Origin: Lentzea nigeriaca | GTDB taxonomy: Bacteria; Actinomycetota; Actinomycetes; Mycobacteriales; Pseudonocardiaceae | Length of the DNA stretch: 64,000 bases | NCBI RefSeq assembly: GCF_016907955.1 | Contig: NZ_JAFBCX010000011.1 | Location: 1-64,000 of the forward strand | Reading direction: 5' to 3' | Shown: positions 25,277 through 33,199 of the stretch, one piece after another | How the letters are laid out: each line of letters begins with the position of its first letter | Position numbering within the stretch: position 1 is the first letter of the stretch | Made by a program: the position numbers and the translations under genes | Notes under the pieces: generated by a model | Database searches by the model: none | The model's input: the letters and a program-made list of their open reading frames with translations, nothing else | Told to the model about the DNA's origin: nothing

Positions 25277-25848
25277 GTCGTGCGCCTAACCTGTAGGGCC
25301 GCGATGGCGAAGAGAAGTCCGTAAAGGGATGCGAACAAAACGCGTTCGGTCAGTCCGCGCGCCTCGAATCCGGCGAACGAAACGTGACTGACCAGAAATG
25401 CCGCACTCGACACGCTGGCCGTTATTGCGATACCGAGCAGAGCCGGAAATTTGCGGGCGATGAGCACACCGGCCGCGGGCAACGCCACGAACATCACCGC
25501 GCCGGCGTACCTGTGGATGTAGCCCGACATGGACGTCGGCGCCCCCGTCGGATCGGTCGGGAAGATCGTCGACACGGTCAGGCCCGCCGACCAGATGCCG
25601 ATCAGCCACTGCGCTGACCTGCCTACACCTCTCAGGTTGACAGCGAGCAACATCGAGATGGCGGCGAGGCTGAGTGAGGTCGCGGCCAGCCAGCCCGTGC
25701 CGTTGTGAACGAACACGTAGTCGCTGATCACGTCCGTGATCGGGTTCAACTGCCCTGCCGACACCACATGCAGGTAGAAAATCGGAACAAGTGACAACAC
25801 CAGTCCCCCGACCACGAGTCCCCGTCTGTCCGCCCCCGTCTCGAGCAC
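25273..25848 (-). CDS. DUF998 family membrane protein
   Basis: A 191-residue membrane protein with about six hydrophobic helices, typical of DUF998. The SDYVF pattern near residue 43 (DVISDYVFVHNGTGW), IFPTDPTGAP and GYIHRYAGAVMF match the family. Function unknown. It is coupled by ATGA to the DMT-GT4 fusion, suggesting a joint role in envelope glycolipid handling. The GTG start has no clear Shine-Dalgarno. Confidence 0.82.
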   Translation of the reverse strand: MLETGADRRGLVVGGLVLSLVPIFYLHVVSAGQLNPITDVISDYVFVHNGTGWLAATSLSLAAISMLLAVNLRGVGRSAQWLIGIWSAGLTVSTIFPTDPTGAPTSMSGYIHRYAGAVMFVALPAAGVLIARKFPALLGIAITASVSSAAFLVSHVSFAGFEARGLTERVLFASLYGLLFAIAALQVRRTT

Positions 25849-26054
25849 GAGAAAAGTCTCTTGTGACGGCGTTGATCAACCAATGGGGAACTCCCCCGAG
25901 CAAACCCTGAGGTGTCCCTGAGTCCCCGGGGTAGGGCCAGCCCCACCCTCTTCAGCCGTCCTTCAGGAGTACGCGGGGAGCTTTCGTACTCTCCTGGGGT
26001 ACGTGGGGTCCCCGCGTGCCGTTCAGCAGGCGGGACCGCCTAGGCTTGCCGTTC

Positions 26055-26980
<926 letters not shown>

Positions 26981-26984
<4 letters not shown>

Positions 26985-27739
26985 CCACCTTCGCTCCCGG
27001 CACCTTCACGCCCGCGCCCGGCCGCGGGTCGCTGCCGAAGATGCTGTTCGCACACGCGCGCACCGAGGCGTTGCTGACGCTGCGCAACGGCGAGCAGATC
27101 CTGCTCACCGTCATCATCCCGCTGGCGCTCCTCGTCGCTCTCAGCTTGATGTCGGTGATCCCGATGCCCGAGCCGCGCGTCGGTTCGGCCACGGCCCGGA
27201 TCTTCGCGCTGGCGATCATCTCGTCGGCGTTCACCGGGCAGGCCATCGCGCTCGGGTTCGACCGGCGCTACGGCGTGCTCAAGCGGCTGGCGGCTTCGGC
27301 GTTGCCGCGGTGGCTGCTCGTGGCCGGACGGGTGTGCGGCGCGCTGGCCGTCGTGGCGATCCAGATCCTGTTGCTGGGCATCACCGCGTTGATCCTCGGG
27401 TGGCGCTTCCCGCTGTCCGGTTTGCCGTGGGTGATCCTGCTGATCATCCTGGGCACGTTGTCGTTCGGTGCGCTGGGTGTGCTGCTGGGTGGCGCGTTGC
27501 GGGCCGAGATCGTGCTGGCGCTGGCGAACATCGTGTGGTTCGTGCTGCTGATGGTCGGCGGTGTGGCGTTGTCGGTGCCGGTCGGCTTCGTGCACCTGTT
27601 GCCGTCGGCTGCTCTCGCGCAGGCGCTGGAAACCTCTGTGGTGTACGGCACGGCACCGGGTGTGGGCCCCGTCGCAGTGCTCGTGGCCTGGGGCGTTGTG
27701 GCCGGAGCACTGGCCACCCGGACGACGAAGCTCACCTGA
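26981..27739 (+). CDS. ABC-2 type permease
   Basis: A 252-residue membrane protein with six predicted helices, partner of the preceding ATPase. The segment FDRRYGVLKRLAASALPRW is the typical ABC-2 cytosolic loop. It starts within the ATPase stop codon (GTGA). Located directly upstream of ctaA as in M. tuberculosis (Rv1457c); the cargo is unknown, and proximity to ctaA has led to speculation about heme-related export. Confidence 0.93.
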
Positions 27740-27759
27740 GGACACCTACCATCAAAGGC

Positions 27760-28677
27760 GTGTCGAAGCTGACCGCCCTTCTCGTTTCCTGGCAGCGCGC
27801 GCTCGCGATTGCCGTCGTCATCGCGCAGGCCGGAATCGCGGTGACCGGTTCGATCGTCCGCGTGACCGGCTCCGGACTGGGCTGCCCGACGTGGCCCCAG
27901 TGCGTCGAGGGCAGCGTCGTGCCGGTGCAGCACCCCGAGGTCGCCGCCCTGCACCAGTGGGTCGAGTTCGGCAACCGGACGCTGACGGGGGTCGTCGGCG
28001 TCATCGCGGGTCTCTGCGTGCTGGCGGCGTGGTTCCACCTGCCGCGCCGCAAGCGGGTGCTGACGCTCGCGCTCATCCAGCTCGGTGGCGTGGCGCTGCA
28101 GGCGGTCGTCGGCGGCGTCACGGTGCTGGCCGGGCTCGCCTGGTACACCGTGTCCGTCCACTTCATGATCTCGATGGCCCTGGTGTGGCTCGCCGCGCTG
28201 CTCGTCCGCTCGCTGTCCGAGGGCGACGGTCCCGCCCGGCTGCTCGTGCCGGCACCGTTGCAGAAGCTCCAGGTGGTCATGGCCGCCGTGCTCGGCGCGC
28301 TGCTGCTCGCGGGCACCTGGGTCACGGCCGCCGGGCCGCACGCCGGTGACGCGTCGACGCCGCGCCTGGGCATCGAGGTCGCGACGCTCGCCCAGATCCA
28401 CGCGGACCTGCTGTTCCTGTTCCTGGGACTGCTGATCGCGGTCGGGTTCTTCACGCGCACCCGCGCGTACTGGACGCTCGTCGGCGTCGTCCTCGCTCAG
28501 GGCGCGCTGGGCATGGTGCAGTACTGGACTGGCGTGCCGGAGGTACTCGTGTCGCTCCACGTGCTCGGTGCCGGTGCGGTTGTCGTTGCCACGGCGGCGT
28601 TGTGGACGTCGTCGCGTGAGCGGACGCACGAGGTAGAGCTGCCCGCTCCCGGCGATCAGGCGCTCAGCAAGGCCTGA
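27760..28677 (+). CDS. ctaA: Heme A synthase (COX15/CtaA)
   Basis: A 305-residue membrane enzyme with eight helices that oxidises heme O to heme A for cytochrome aa3 oxidase. The four heme-ligand histidines are in LHQWVEFGNR, SVHFMIS, QIHADLL and SLHVLGA. A CPTWPQC cysteine pair lies in the first extracytoplasmic loop. TACCAT (27747-27752) lies 7 nt before the GTG, so the transcript is probably leaderless. CtaB at 51308 supplies the heme O. Its 3' end overlaps the convergent ankyrin gene by 22 bp. Confidence 0.94.
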   Translation: MSKLTALLVSWQRALAIAVVIAQAGIAVTGSIVRVTGSGLGCPTWPQCVEGSVVPVQHPEVAALHQWVEFGNRTLTGVVGVIAGLCVLAAWFHLPRRKRVLTLALIQLGGVALQAVVGGVTVLAGLAWYTVSVHFMISMALVWLAALLVRSLSEGDGPARLLVPAPLQKLQVVMAAVLGALLLAGTWVTAAGPHAGDASTPRLGIEVATLAQIHADLLFLFLGLLIAVGFFTRTRAYWTLVGVVLAQGALGMVQYWTGVPEVLVSLHVLGAGAVVVATAALWTSSRERTHEVELPAPGDQALSKA

Positions 28678-29759
28678 GCGTCGCCCTGGTTGTTGTGCCC
28701 GGCCCAGTTCGCGGGGGTCGAGTCGAAGTTCGCGTCCCTGATGGTCGGGTCGGCGCCCGCGTCGAGCAGGATCCGGATGATCGGCAGGTGGCCGCGTTCG
28801 GCCGCCAGGTGCAGCGCCGTGACGCCCTCGCCGTGCATCGGGCCGCCGAAACCCGTGCGCTGGTTGGGATTCGCGCCCAGGTCCAGGAGAGCGCGGGTCG
28901 CGTTCTCCAGTCCGCACCACGCCGCCCACGCCAGTGCGGTGCCGCGGTAGACGTCCGCGTCGATCCTGGCGCCGCGCTTCAGCAGGTCGCCGAACACCTC
29001 GGTGCGGTCGTTGCGGGCAGCCCACGACAGCGCCTCGTCGAGGACTTCCTGCGGGTCGTTCGTCGGCCACCAGCGCGGGAAACCGCTGTGCGGCCGGTAA
29101 TAGCCGCGCTTCGTCTCCGGCTCGGTGGCGAGGTCGAGGTTGCCGAGGCCGGCCGCGGTGCGCAGGTTAGGCGGGTGAACTCCGTGCTGTGCCAGCAGTT
29201 CCGCGGTCTCGGAGTTGCCCCAGAACAACGCGACGGCGAGCGGGGTGCCGCCCTCGCCGCGGGCTTCGAGATCGGTGCGGGCGCCGCGGTCGAGCAGGAG
29301 CTGGGCCAGCTGCGGGAGGTCCTGGTAGGCCGCCTGGTGCAACGCCGTCCAGCCGTGCACGTTCTGGTGGTTGACGTCCGCGCCGTCGTCGAGCAACACC
29401 CTGACGAGCCGCTCGTCGCACTTGGCGGCGGAGAGGCCGAGCAGGTCGTTCCCGTTGGTACCACTGGCTTTCACGAGCCACGGGTCGCGCGTGATGATCG
29501 CCTTCAGCTCATCGGGGTGCTGCAGCTCGACGGCCTGGTAGGCGCGGGCGAACGGGCGCGGCATGCGGATGTGCGCCTTGAACGCCTTCCAGTCCGCACA
29601 GCCGTGGGCCTGGGCGAGAACGGTGTGTGCGCCCTCGTCCGTCAGCGGCACGTCGTCGAAGACCTCGAGTGCGCCGGGCACACCGTCCCACGCCGAGGCG
29701 AGCAGCCCTCTGGCCCGCTCCTCGTAGTACTCGATGTCGTCGCGAAACGGGTGCCACAT
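28656..29759 (-). CDS. Ankyrin-repeat protein
   Basis: A 367-residue soluble protein with an N-terminal helical part (MWHPFRDDIEYYEERARGLL) and at least six ankyrin-type repeats. Clear units are HGWTALHQAAYQDLPQLAQL, GGTPLAVALFWGNSETAELL and GVTALHLAAERGHLPIIRIL. Ankyrin repeats bind proteins; the partner is unknown. I chose the ATG at 29759; the frame extends upstream into the regulator gene. It lies 10 nt downstream of the GbsR/MarR-like gene, so the two are probably co-transcribed. Confidence 0.87.
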   Translation of the reverse strand: MWHPFRDDIEYYEERARGLLASAWDGVPGALEVFDDVPLTDEGAHTVLAQAHGCADWKAFKAHIRMPRPFARAYQAVELQHPDELKAIITRDPWLVKASGTNGNDLLGLSAAKCDERLVRVLLDDGADVNHQNVHGWTALHQAAYQDLPQLAQLLLDRGARTDLEARGEGGTPLAVALFWGNSETAELLAQHGVHPPNLRTAAGLGNLDLATEPETKRGYYRPHSGFPRWWPTNDPQEVLDEALSWAARNDRTEVFGDLLKRGARIDADVYRGTALAWAAWCGLENATRALLDLGANPNQRTGFGGPMHGEGVTALHLAAERGHLPIIRILLDAGADPTIRDANFDSTPANWAGHNNQGDAQALLSA

Positions 29760-29769
29760 GCATCCCAAG

Positions 29770-30234
29770 CTACTTGGGTGACGCGGGCCTGCGCTCCCAC
29801 AAAGCCGGAAGTTCCGCCGAGAGCCAACCGTAGAGGTGGTCGACCGTCCGCAGCCGCATCGCGCGCTCCGGATCACCGCTGAGCAGCCGCATGCCGTCGT
29901 CGGTCAGCGTCTGCACGCTCGCGATCGCGTTGAGCTTTCGCTGTACGAACTCCGACCAGGCCTTCTCGTTGATCCGGTACTCGGCAGCCTGCCTGCCGCG
30001 CCGGGTCCGCTTGGTCACCAGGCCGACGTTGACGAGGTACTTGAGGTTCGTGCTGATCGACCCGCTGCTCGCTTCGAGCTCCTGGGAGAGTTCAGCCGCC
30101 GTGCGCTCCACCGGTTGGCAGATCAGGAGATAGCCGAGGATGCGGCCGCCGATCAGCGGAATGCCCTCCTCGGCGAAGTGGGCCGCGAACCGCTCGATCC
30201 AGGCGGACAGCCGGGTTTCCCTGCCCACGCTCAT
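29770..30234 (-). CDS. GbsR/MarR-family transcriptional regulator
   Basis: A 154-residue winged-helix regulator. The recognition region reads RTAAELSQELEASSGSISTN followed by LKYLVNVGLVTKRTRRGRQAA (wing). The family GbsR/MarR is indicated by the N-terminal ERFAAHFAEEGIPLIGGRIL. It is divergent from a DinB-like gene, and the shared upstream region carries three copies of GGTTGCAC, a likely binding site. First gene of a two-gene unit with the ankyrin protein. Confidence 0.88.
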   Translation of the reverse strand: MSVGRETRLSAWIERFAAHFAEEGIPLIGGRILGYLLICQPVERTAAELSQELEASSGSISTNLKYLVNVGLVTKRTRRGRQAAEYRINEKAWSEFVQRKLNAIASVQTLTDDGMRLLSGDPERAMRLRTVDHLYGWLSAELPALWERRPASPK

Positions 30235-30304
30235 GACGGAGCCTTTCTTTCGGTCAACACTGAAGTCATCGTAGCGATCTTGTCAATGCCTTTGCGCAAC
30301 TTTT

Positions 30305-30345
30305 GGTTGCACATGCCGGACGCAACGTGCAACCATCGGTTGCAC
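30305..30345. promoter_or_regulatory. Candidate operator: three GGTTGCAC half-sites
   Basis: GTGCAACC-ATC-GGTTGCAC (30327-30345) is a perfect 8-bp inverted repeat with a 3-nt spacer. A third identical half-site lies at 30305-30312. It is located between the divergent regulator (start 30234) and the DinB-like gene (start 30372), and is the natural target for the GbsR/MarR-like protein. Confidence 0.6.
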
Positions 30346-30371
30346 ATCTCTTTGCAGACAAGGACGTACCG

Positions 30372-30893
30372 ATGGACACGACCGCTCTTCGCAGCGCCTA
30401 CGAGAAGTTCTTCGACGTGGCGGTTTCACCCGACCTCGGCGAGGCCTCCGACGGCGGGTGGAACGCCGACCAGGTGCTGGCCCACATGCTCAGCGTCGAC
30501 GCCGCGACCGCCGCCGTCGTGCTCGGCGTGATGTCCGGCGCACGCCCCACTTTCGACAACCGGATCTGCCTCGACCGCTGGAACCTCGACCGGATCATCG
30601 CCGAGCACCCCGGCAGGACCGCGCTGATCGCGCGCGTCCGTGACCAGGCGGCCATCCTCTGCGACATCGCCGATCGGCTCACCGAGCAGGCCGCCGCGGT
30701 GCTCGTGCCGTCGTTCCTCATGTCGAACGACGAGCTCCTGCTGGACCAGCCCGTCCCGCTCGCCGATCTCGTCAACGGGCTCGCCTCGAACCACGTGCCG
30801 GCGCACACCCGGCAGCTGGCCGATCTGCGTCAGTTCCGCGGCCAGTCCGCGCCGGACTCCCACAGCCGCTCGGCCTCCGCGCCGAAACGCTGA
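30372..30893 (+). CDS. DinB-like / mycothiol-transferase-fold protein
   Basis: A 173-residue four-helix-bundle protein of the DinB superfamily as judged by pattern: WNADQVLAHMLSVDAATAAV near the N-terminus and NHVPAHTRQLADLRQFRG near the end, which place His residues where DinB proteins bind metal. Actinobacterial members include mycothiol-dependent transferases. The last ~20 residues overlap the convergent membrane-protein gene by 64 bp and are low-complexity. It is divergent from a regulator that probably controls it. Confidence 0.7.
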   Translation: MDTTALRSAYEKFFDVAVSPDLGEASDGGWNADQVLAHMLSVDAATAAVVLGVMSGARPTFDNRICLDRWNLDRIIAEHPGRTALIARVRDQAAILCDIADRLTEQAAAVLVPSFLMSNDELLLDQPVPLADLVNGLASNHVPAHTRQLADLRQFRGQSAPDSHSRSASAPKR

Positions 30894-31573
30894 TACCAGG
30901 GAGCGTCGTTCTTCGACAGCACCATGATCGGAGCCGCTTCACCCTCGGGGTGGAACTCGTAGTGCTGCACGCACACGACACCGTTCGGCTTGCGCACGTC
31001 CAGGCAGTTGAAGCCCGCGGACGGGATGGTGGACAGTACCCGGATCTCCAGCCGGCCGCCGTGCCGCTCCCGCAGCGCGGTGAGGTCGTCGAGCGTCGCC
31101 CGGATCCTGGTACGCAGGTGCTCGACGCCCTGGGAGTGCGACCGGTGCCGGTCCGCGATCGCCATCAGGCGCTCGTCGGCGGGATCGAGCACCAGCACGC
31201 GCACCCGCCCACCGGTCTTCAGCACGGCGGGCAGGTCGGTGCGCATGCCCTGCACGGTCCTGGTCATCGTGAGACCGATCAGGAGGATGTCGGAGGCGTT
31301 CGCGCGGCGGTCGATCAGGTCCGCCGGGAACTCGCCGCGCAGCGCGACGGCACCGCTGCGGGCTCCGTTGATCTGCTGGGTCAGCTTTCTCGACTTGATC
31401 TGCGAGAAGGCGAGGATCGCCAGGAGGGCGAGGACGGCCGAGGCCAGCGTCGTGACGTCGGACAGGCCCGTGATGCCGAGGACGGTGAAGACCAGGCCCA
31501 CCAGGGCGAGGAGGTAGAGGTCGAGATTGTCGTCGGTGACGAACGCCCGTGCCCTGCCGATCCAGCCGCTCAA
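30830..31573 (-). CDS. Membrane-anchored protein with PLD-like (DUF5919-like) cytosolic domain
   Basis: A 247-residue protein with two N-terminal helices (LYLLALVGLVFTVLGI, then LASAVLALLAILAFS) followed by a cytosolic alpha/beta domain (about residues 75-247). The domain contains ILLIGLTMTRTV, VRVLVLDPADERLMAIADRH and WYQRFGAEAERLWE, resembling inactive phospholipase-D-like domains without an HKD motif. I chose TTG 31573: the upstream ATG (31624) lies before a 10-bp hairpin that looks like the end of the conservon transcript. Role unknown. The gene at 44909 has the same layout. Confidence 0.65.
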   Translation of the reverse strand: MSGWIGRARAFVTDDNLDLYLLALVGLVFTVLGITGLSDVTTLASAVLALLAILAFSQIKSRKLTQQINGARSGAVALRGEFPADLIDRRANASDILLIGLTMTRTVQGMRTDLPAVLKTGGRVRVLVLDPADERLMAIADRHRSHSQGVEHLRTRIRATLDDLTALRERHGGRLEIRVLSTIPSAGFNCLDVRKPNGVVCVQHYEFHPEGEAAPIMVLSKNDAPWYQRFGAEAERLWESGADWPRN

Positions 31574-31594
31574 CCCGACCCCCGATGCACAAGG

Positions 31595-31620
31595 AGCTGG
31601 GAGGCAGAGGCCTCCCAGCT
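31595..31620 (-). terminator. Hairpin at the end of the conservon operon
   Basis: AGCTGGGAGG (31595-31604) and CCTCCCAGCT (31611-31620) form a perfect 10-bp stem with a 6-nt loop, 14 nt after the cvnD stop. There is no U-run. It argues that the next minus-strand gene starts downstream of it. Confidence 0.65.
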
Positions 31621-31633
31621 CCATGATCTCAAG

Positions 31634-32251
31634 TCAGCAGACGGGTGCGAGCGGCGTGGTCTCGTCGGGACCGGGCCGACGGCGCCACCGGTCCAGCTTC
31701 GCGTGTTCCGCCAGCGAGATCAGCGTCTCGCGCACCGACAACCGCACCCGCGGATCGCAGTTCACCACGGGAACCTCGGGCGCGATGCCCATCCCGCGGA
31801 TGATGGCCTTCACGTCCGACCGGACAGACGCGTGCACGTTGTTCAACGCCAGCACGTACGGAATCCGGTGATCCTCGAAGTACCGCATGGCGTCCACGGA
31901 GTCCGCGGGACGCATCACGTCGAACAGCACCACCGCGCCGACGGCGCCGCGCACCACGTCGTTCCAGCCCGCGCGCGGATCCTGCCACTGCGGCGCCACG
32001 AAGAGGTGCAGGGCGAGGCCCGGATCGAGCCACACCCGGCCGAACTGGATGCGCACCAGCTCGGTGACCAGACCGGCGCGCTCCGGTGGGAGCGCTGTCA
32101 TGGTCAGCAGATCGTTTTCCACGATCGTCCTGATGAAGGTGCTCTTGCCGACGCCGAAGCCACCGGCGACGACGATCTTGGCCGAAGTCAGCTCCCGACC
32201 AGGCGGCCCAGGGGGCCCGAAATCGGGAAATCTAGAGCCGACGTAGTCCAC
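31634..32251 (-). CDS. cvnD: CvnD-type small GTP-binding protein (conservon)
   Basis: A 205-residue GTPase of the conservon family. The P-loop is GGFGVGKSTFI, the G3-like region is GAVVLFDVMRPADS, and the NKxD-type position reads LALNNVHAS, weakly conserved as in conservon GTPases. In characterised conservons these four proteins form a membrane-associated, GPCR-like signalling complex. The GTG start overlaps the cvnC end by 20 bp. Last gene of the operon. Confidence 0.93.
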   Translation of the reverse strand: MDYVGSRFPDFGPPGPPGRELTSAKIVVAGGFGVGKSTFIRTIVENDLLTMTALPPERAGLVTELVRIQFGRVWLDPGLALHLFVAPQWQDPRAGWNDVVRGAVGAVVLFDVMRPADSVDAMRYFEDHRIPYVLALNNVHASVRSDVKAIIRGMGIAPEVPVVNCDPRVRLSVRETLISLAEHAKLDRWRRRPGPDETTPLAPVC

Positions 32252-32777
32252 TCAGCACTCTCTCCATCAACCCGAGGTCCGGCGCGACACCTCCCGCGGA
32301 AGCGGTCTGGTGCACGTCCACCAGACCTCGTTCCGCCATGTCGCCGAGCAGTACCTTGACGACTCCCAGCGGGAGGCGCATCAGTGCGGCCACCTCCGCG
32401 ACGGATCGCGGCGAGCGGCACAGCTCGACAACGTGTTGGTGCTCAGCCTGCAAGATACCCGCAGACTGGCGACTCTGATCATTGGCGGAGACAAGTGTCT
32501 CGATCTCGAGGTTGATGTTCGACCGTGTGCGCCCGCCCGTCCAGGCATATGCACGCACGATCGAGGCGTCCGGGCTCTCGGGAACCGAGGGCTCGAACAC
32601 CGGTTTTTCTTCCTGCGGTGCAACGGGAGTCGCTTCCCGCTCGGGCACGGGGGACGCACCGCGCGTCCGCTTTCGACCCGAATCCAGGGAGAACCCGTTC
32701 AACAGGTCGGCGAACGTCTGCTCGGCGGGTGACTCCACCCGCCTGCGTCGTCGGTGCGCGTCAGCGGCCGAACTCAT
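32232..32777 (-). CDS. cvnC: CvnC-type DUF742 protein
   Basis: A 181-residue protein whose C-terminal half is the DUF742 winged-helix-like domain: AYAWTGGRTRSNINLEIETL through SVAEVAALMRLPLGVVKVLL. The N-terminal ~70 residues are charged and disordered-looking. Start ATG 32777; a GTG at 32783 overlaps the cvnB stop as GTGA and is equally possible. Third gene of the conservon. Confidence 0.92.
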   Translation of the reverse strand: MSSAADAHRRRRRVESPAEQTFADLLNGFSLDSGRKRTRGASPVPEREATPVAPQEEKPVFEPSVPESPDASIVRAYAWTGGRTRSNINLEIETLVSANDQSRQSAGILQAEHQHVVELCRSPRSVAEVAALMRLPLGVVKVLLGDMAERGLVDVHQTASAGGVAPDLGLMERVLSGLRRL

Positions 32778-32779
32778 GA

Positions 32780-33199
32780 TCACCTCACGCTGTGCAGCTG
32801 CGCTCGCAGTTCGGGAGTGAGGATCTGGCCCACCTGGTCGACGACCACGGTCATCTCGTAGGCCACTTGGCCGACGTCGCTGTCGGGCGCGGCGAGAACC
32901 GCCAAACAAGATCCGTCTCGAATGGACATGAGGAGCATGATCCCGTAGTCCATCTCGATCACGGTGCGCAACACTCCGCCACCCTCGAAACAACGCGAGG
33001 CGCTCATCGTCAGTGATGTGACGCCCGCGGCGATCGCGGCCAGCTGCTCGGCGCGGTCCGGTGGCAGACCCGTCGACTTGGTGAGCAGCAGGCCGTCCAC
33101 CGAGATCACGATCGCGTGTGCGACACCCGGTACGCGATCGGTGAAATTCGTGATCAACCAGCCGAACTGGTCCACCTGACGCGACTGAGGCGTGCTCAT
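32780..33199 (-). CDS. cvnB: CvnB-type roadblock/LC7 protein
   Basis: A 139-residue roadblock/LC7-fold protein, a presumed GTPase co-regulator. Typical stretches are FGWLITNFTDRVPGVAHAIV and SVDGLLLTKSTGLPPDRAEQ. The ATG overlaps the cvnA stop as ATGA. Roadblock proteins often act as GTPase-activating partners, here for CvnD. Confidence 0.94.
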   Translation of the reverse strand: MSTPQSRQVDQFGWLITNFTDRVPGVAHAIVISVDGLLLTKSTGLPPDRAEQLAAIAAGVTSLTMSASRCFEGGGVLRTVIEMDYGIMLLMSIRDGSCLAVLAAPDSDVGQVAYEMTVVVDQVGQILTPELRAQLHSVR

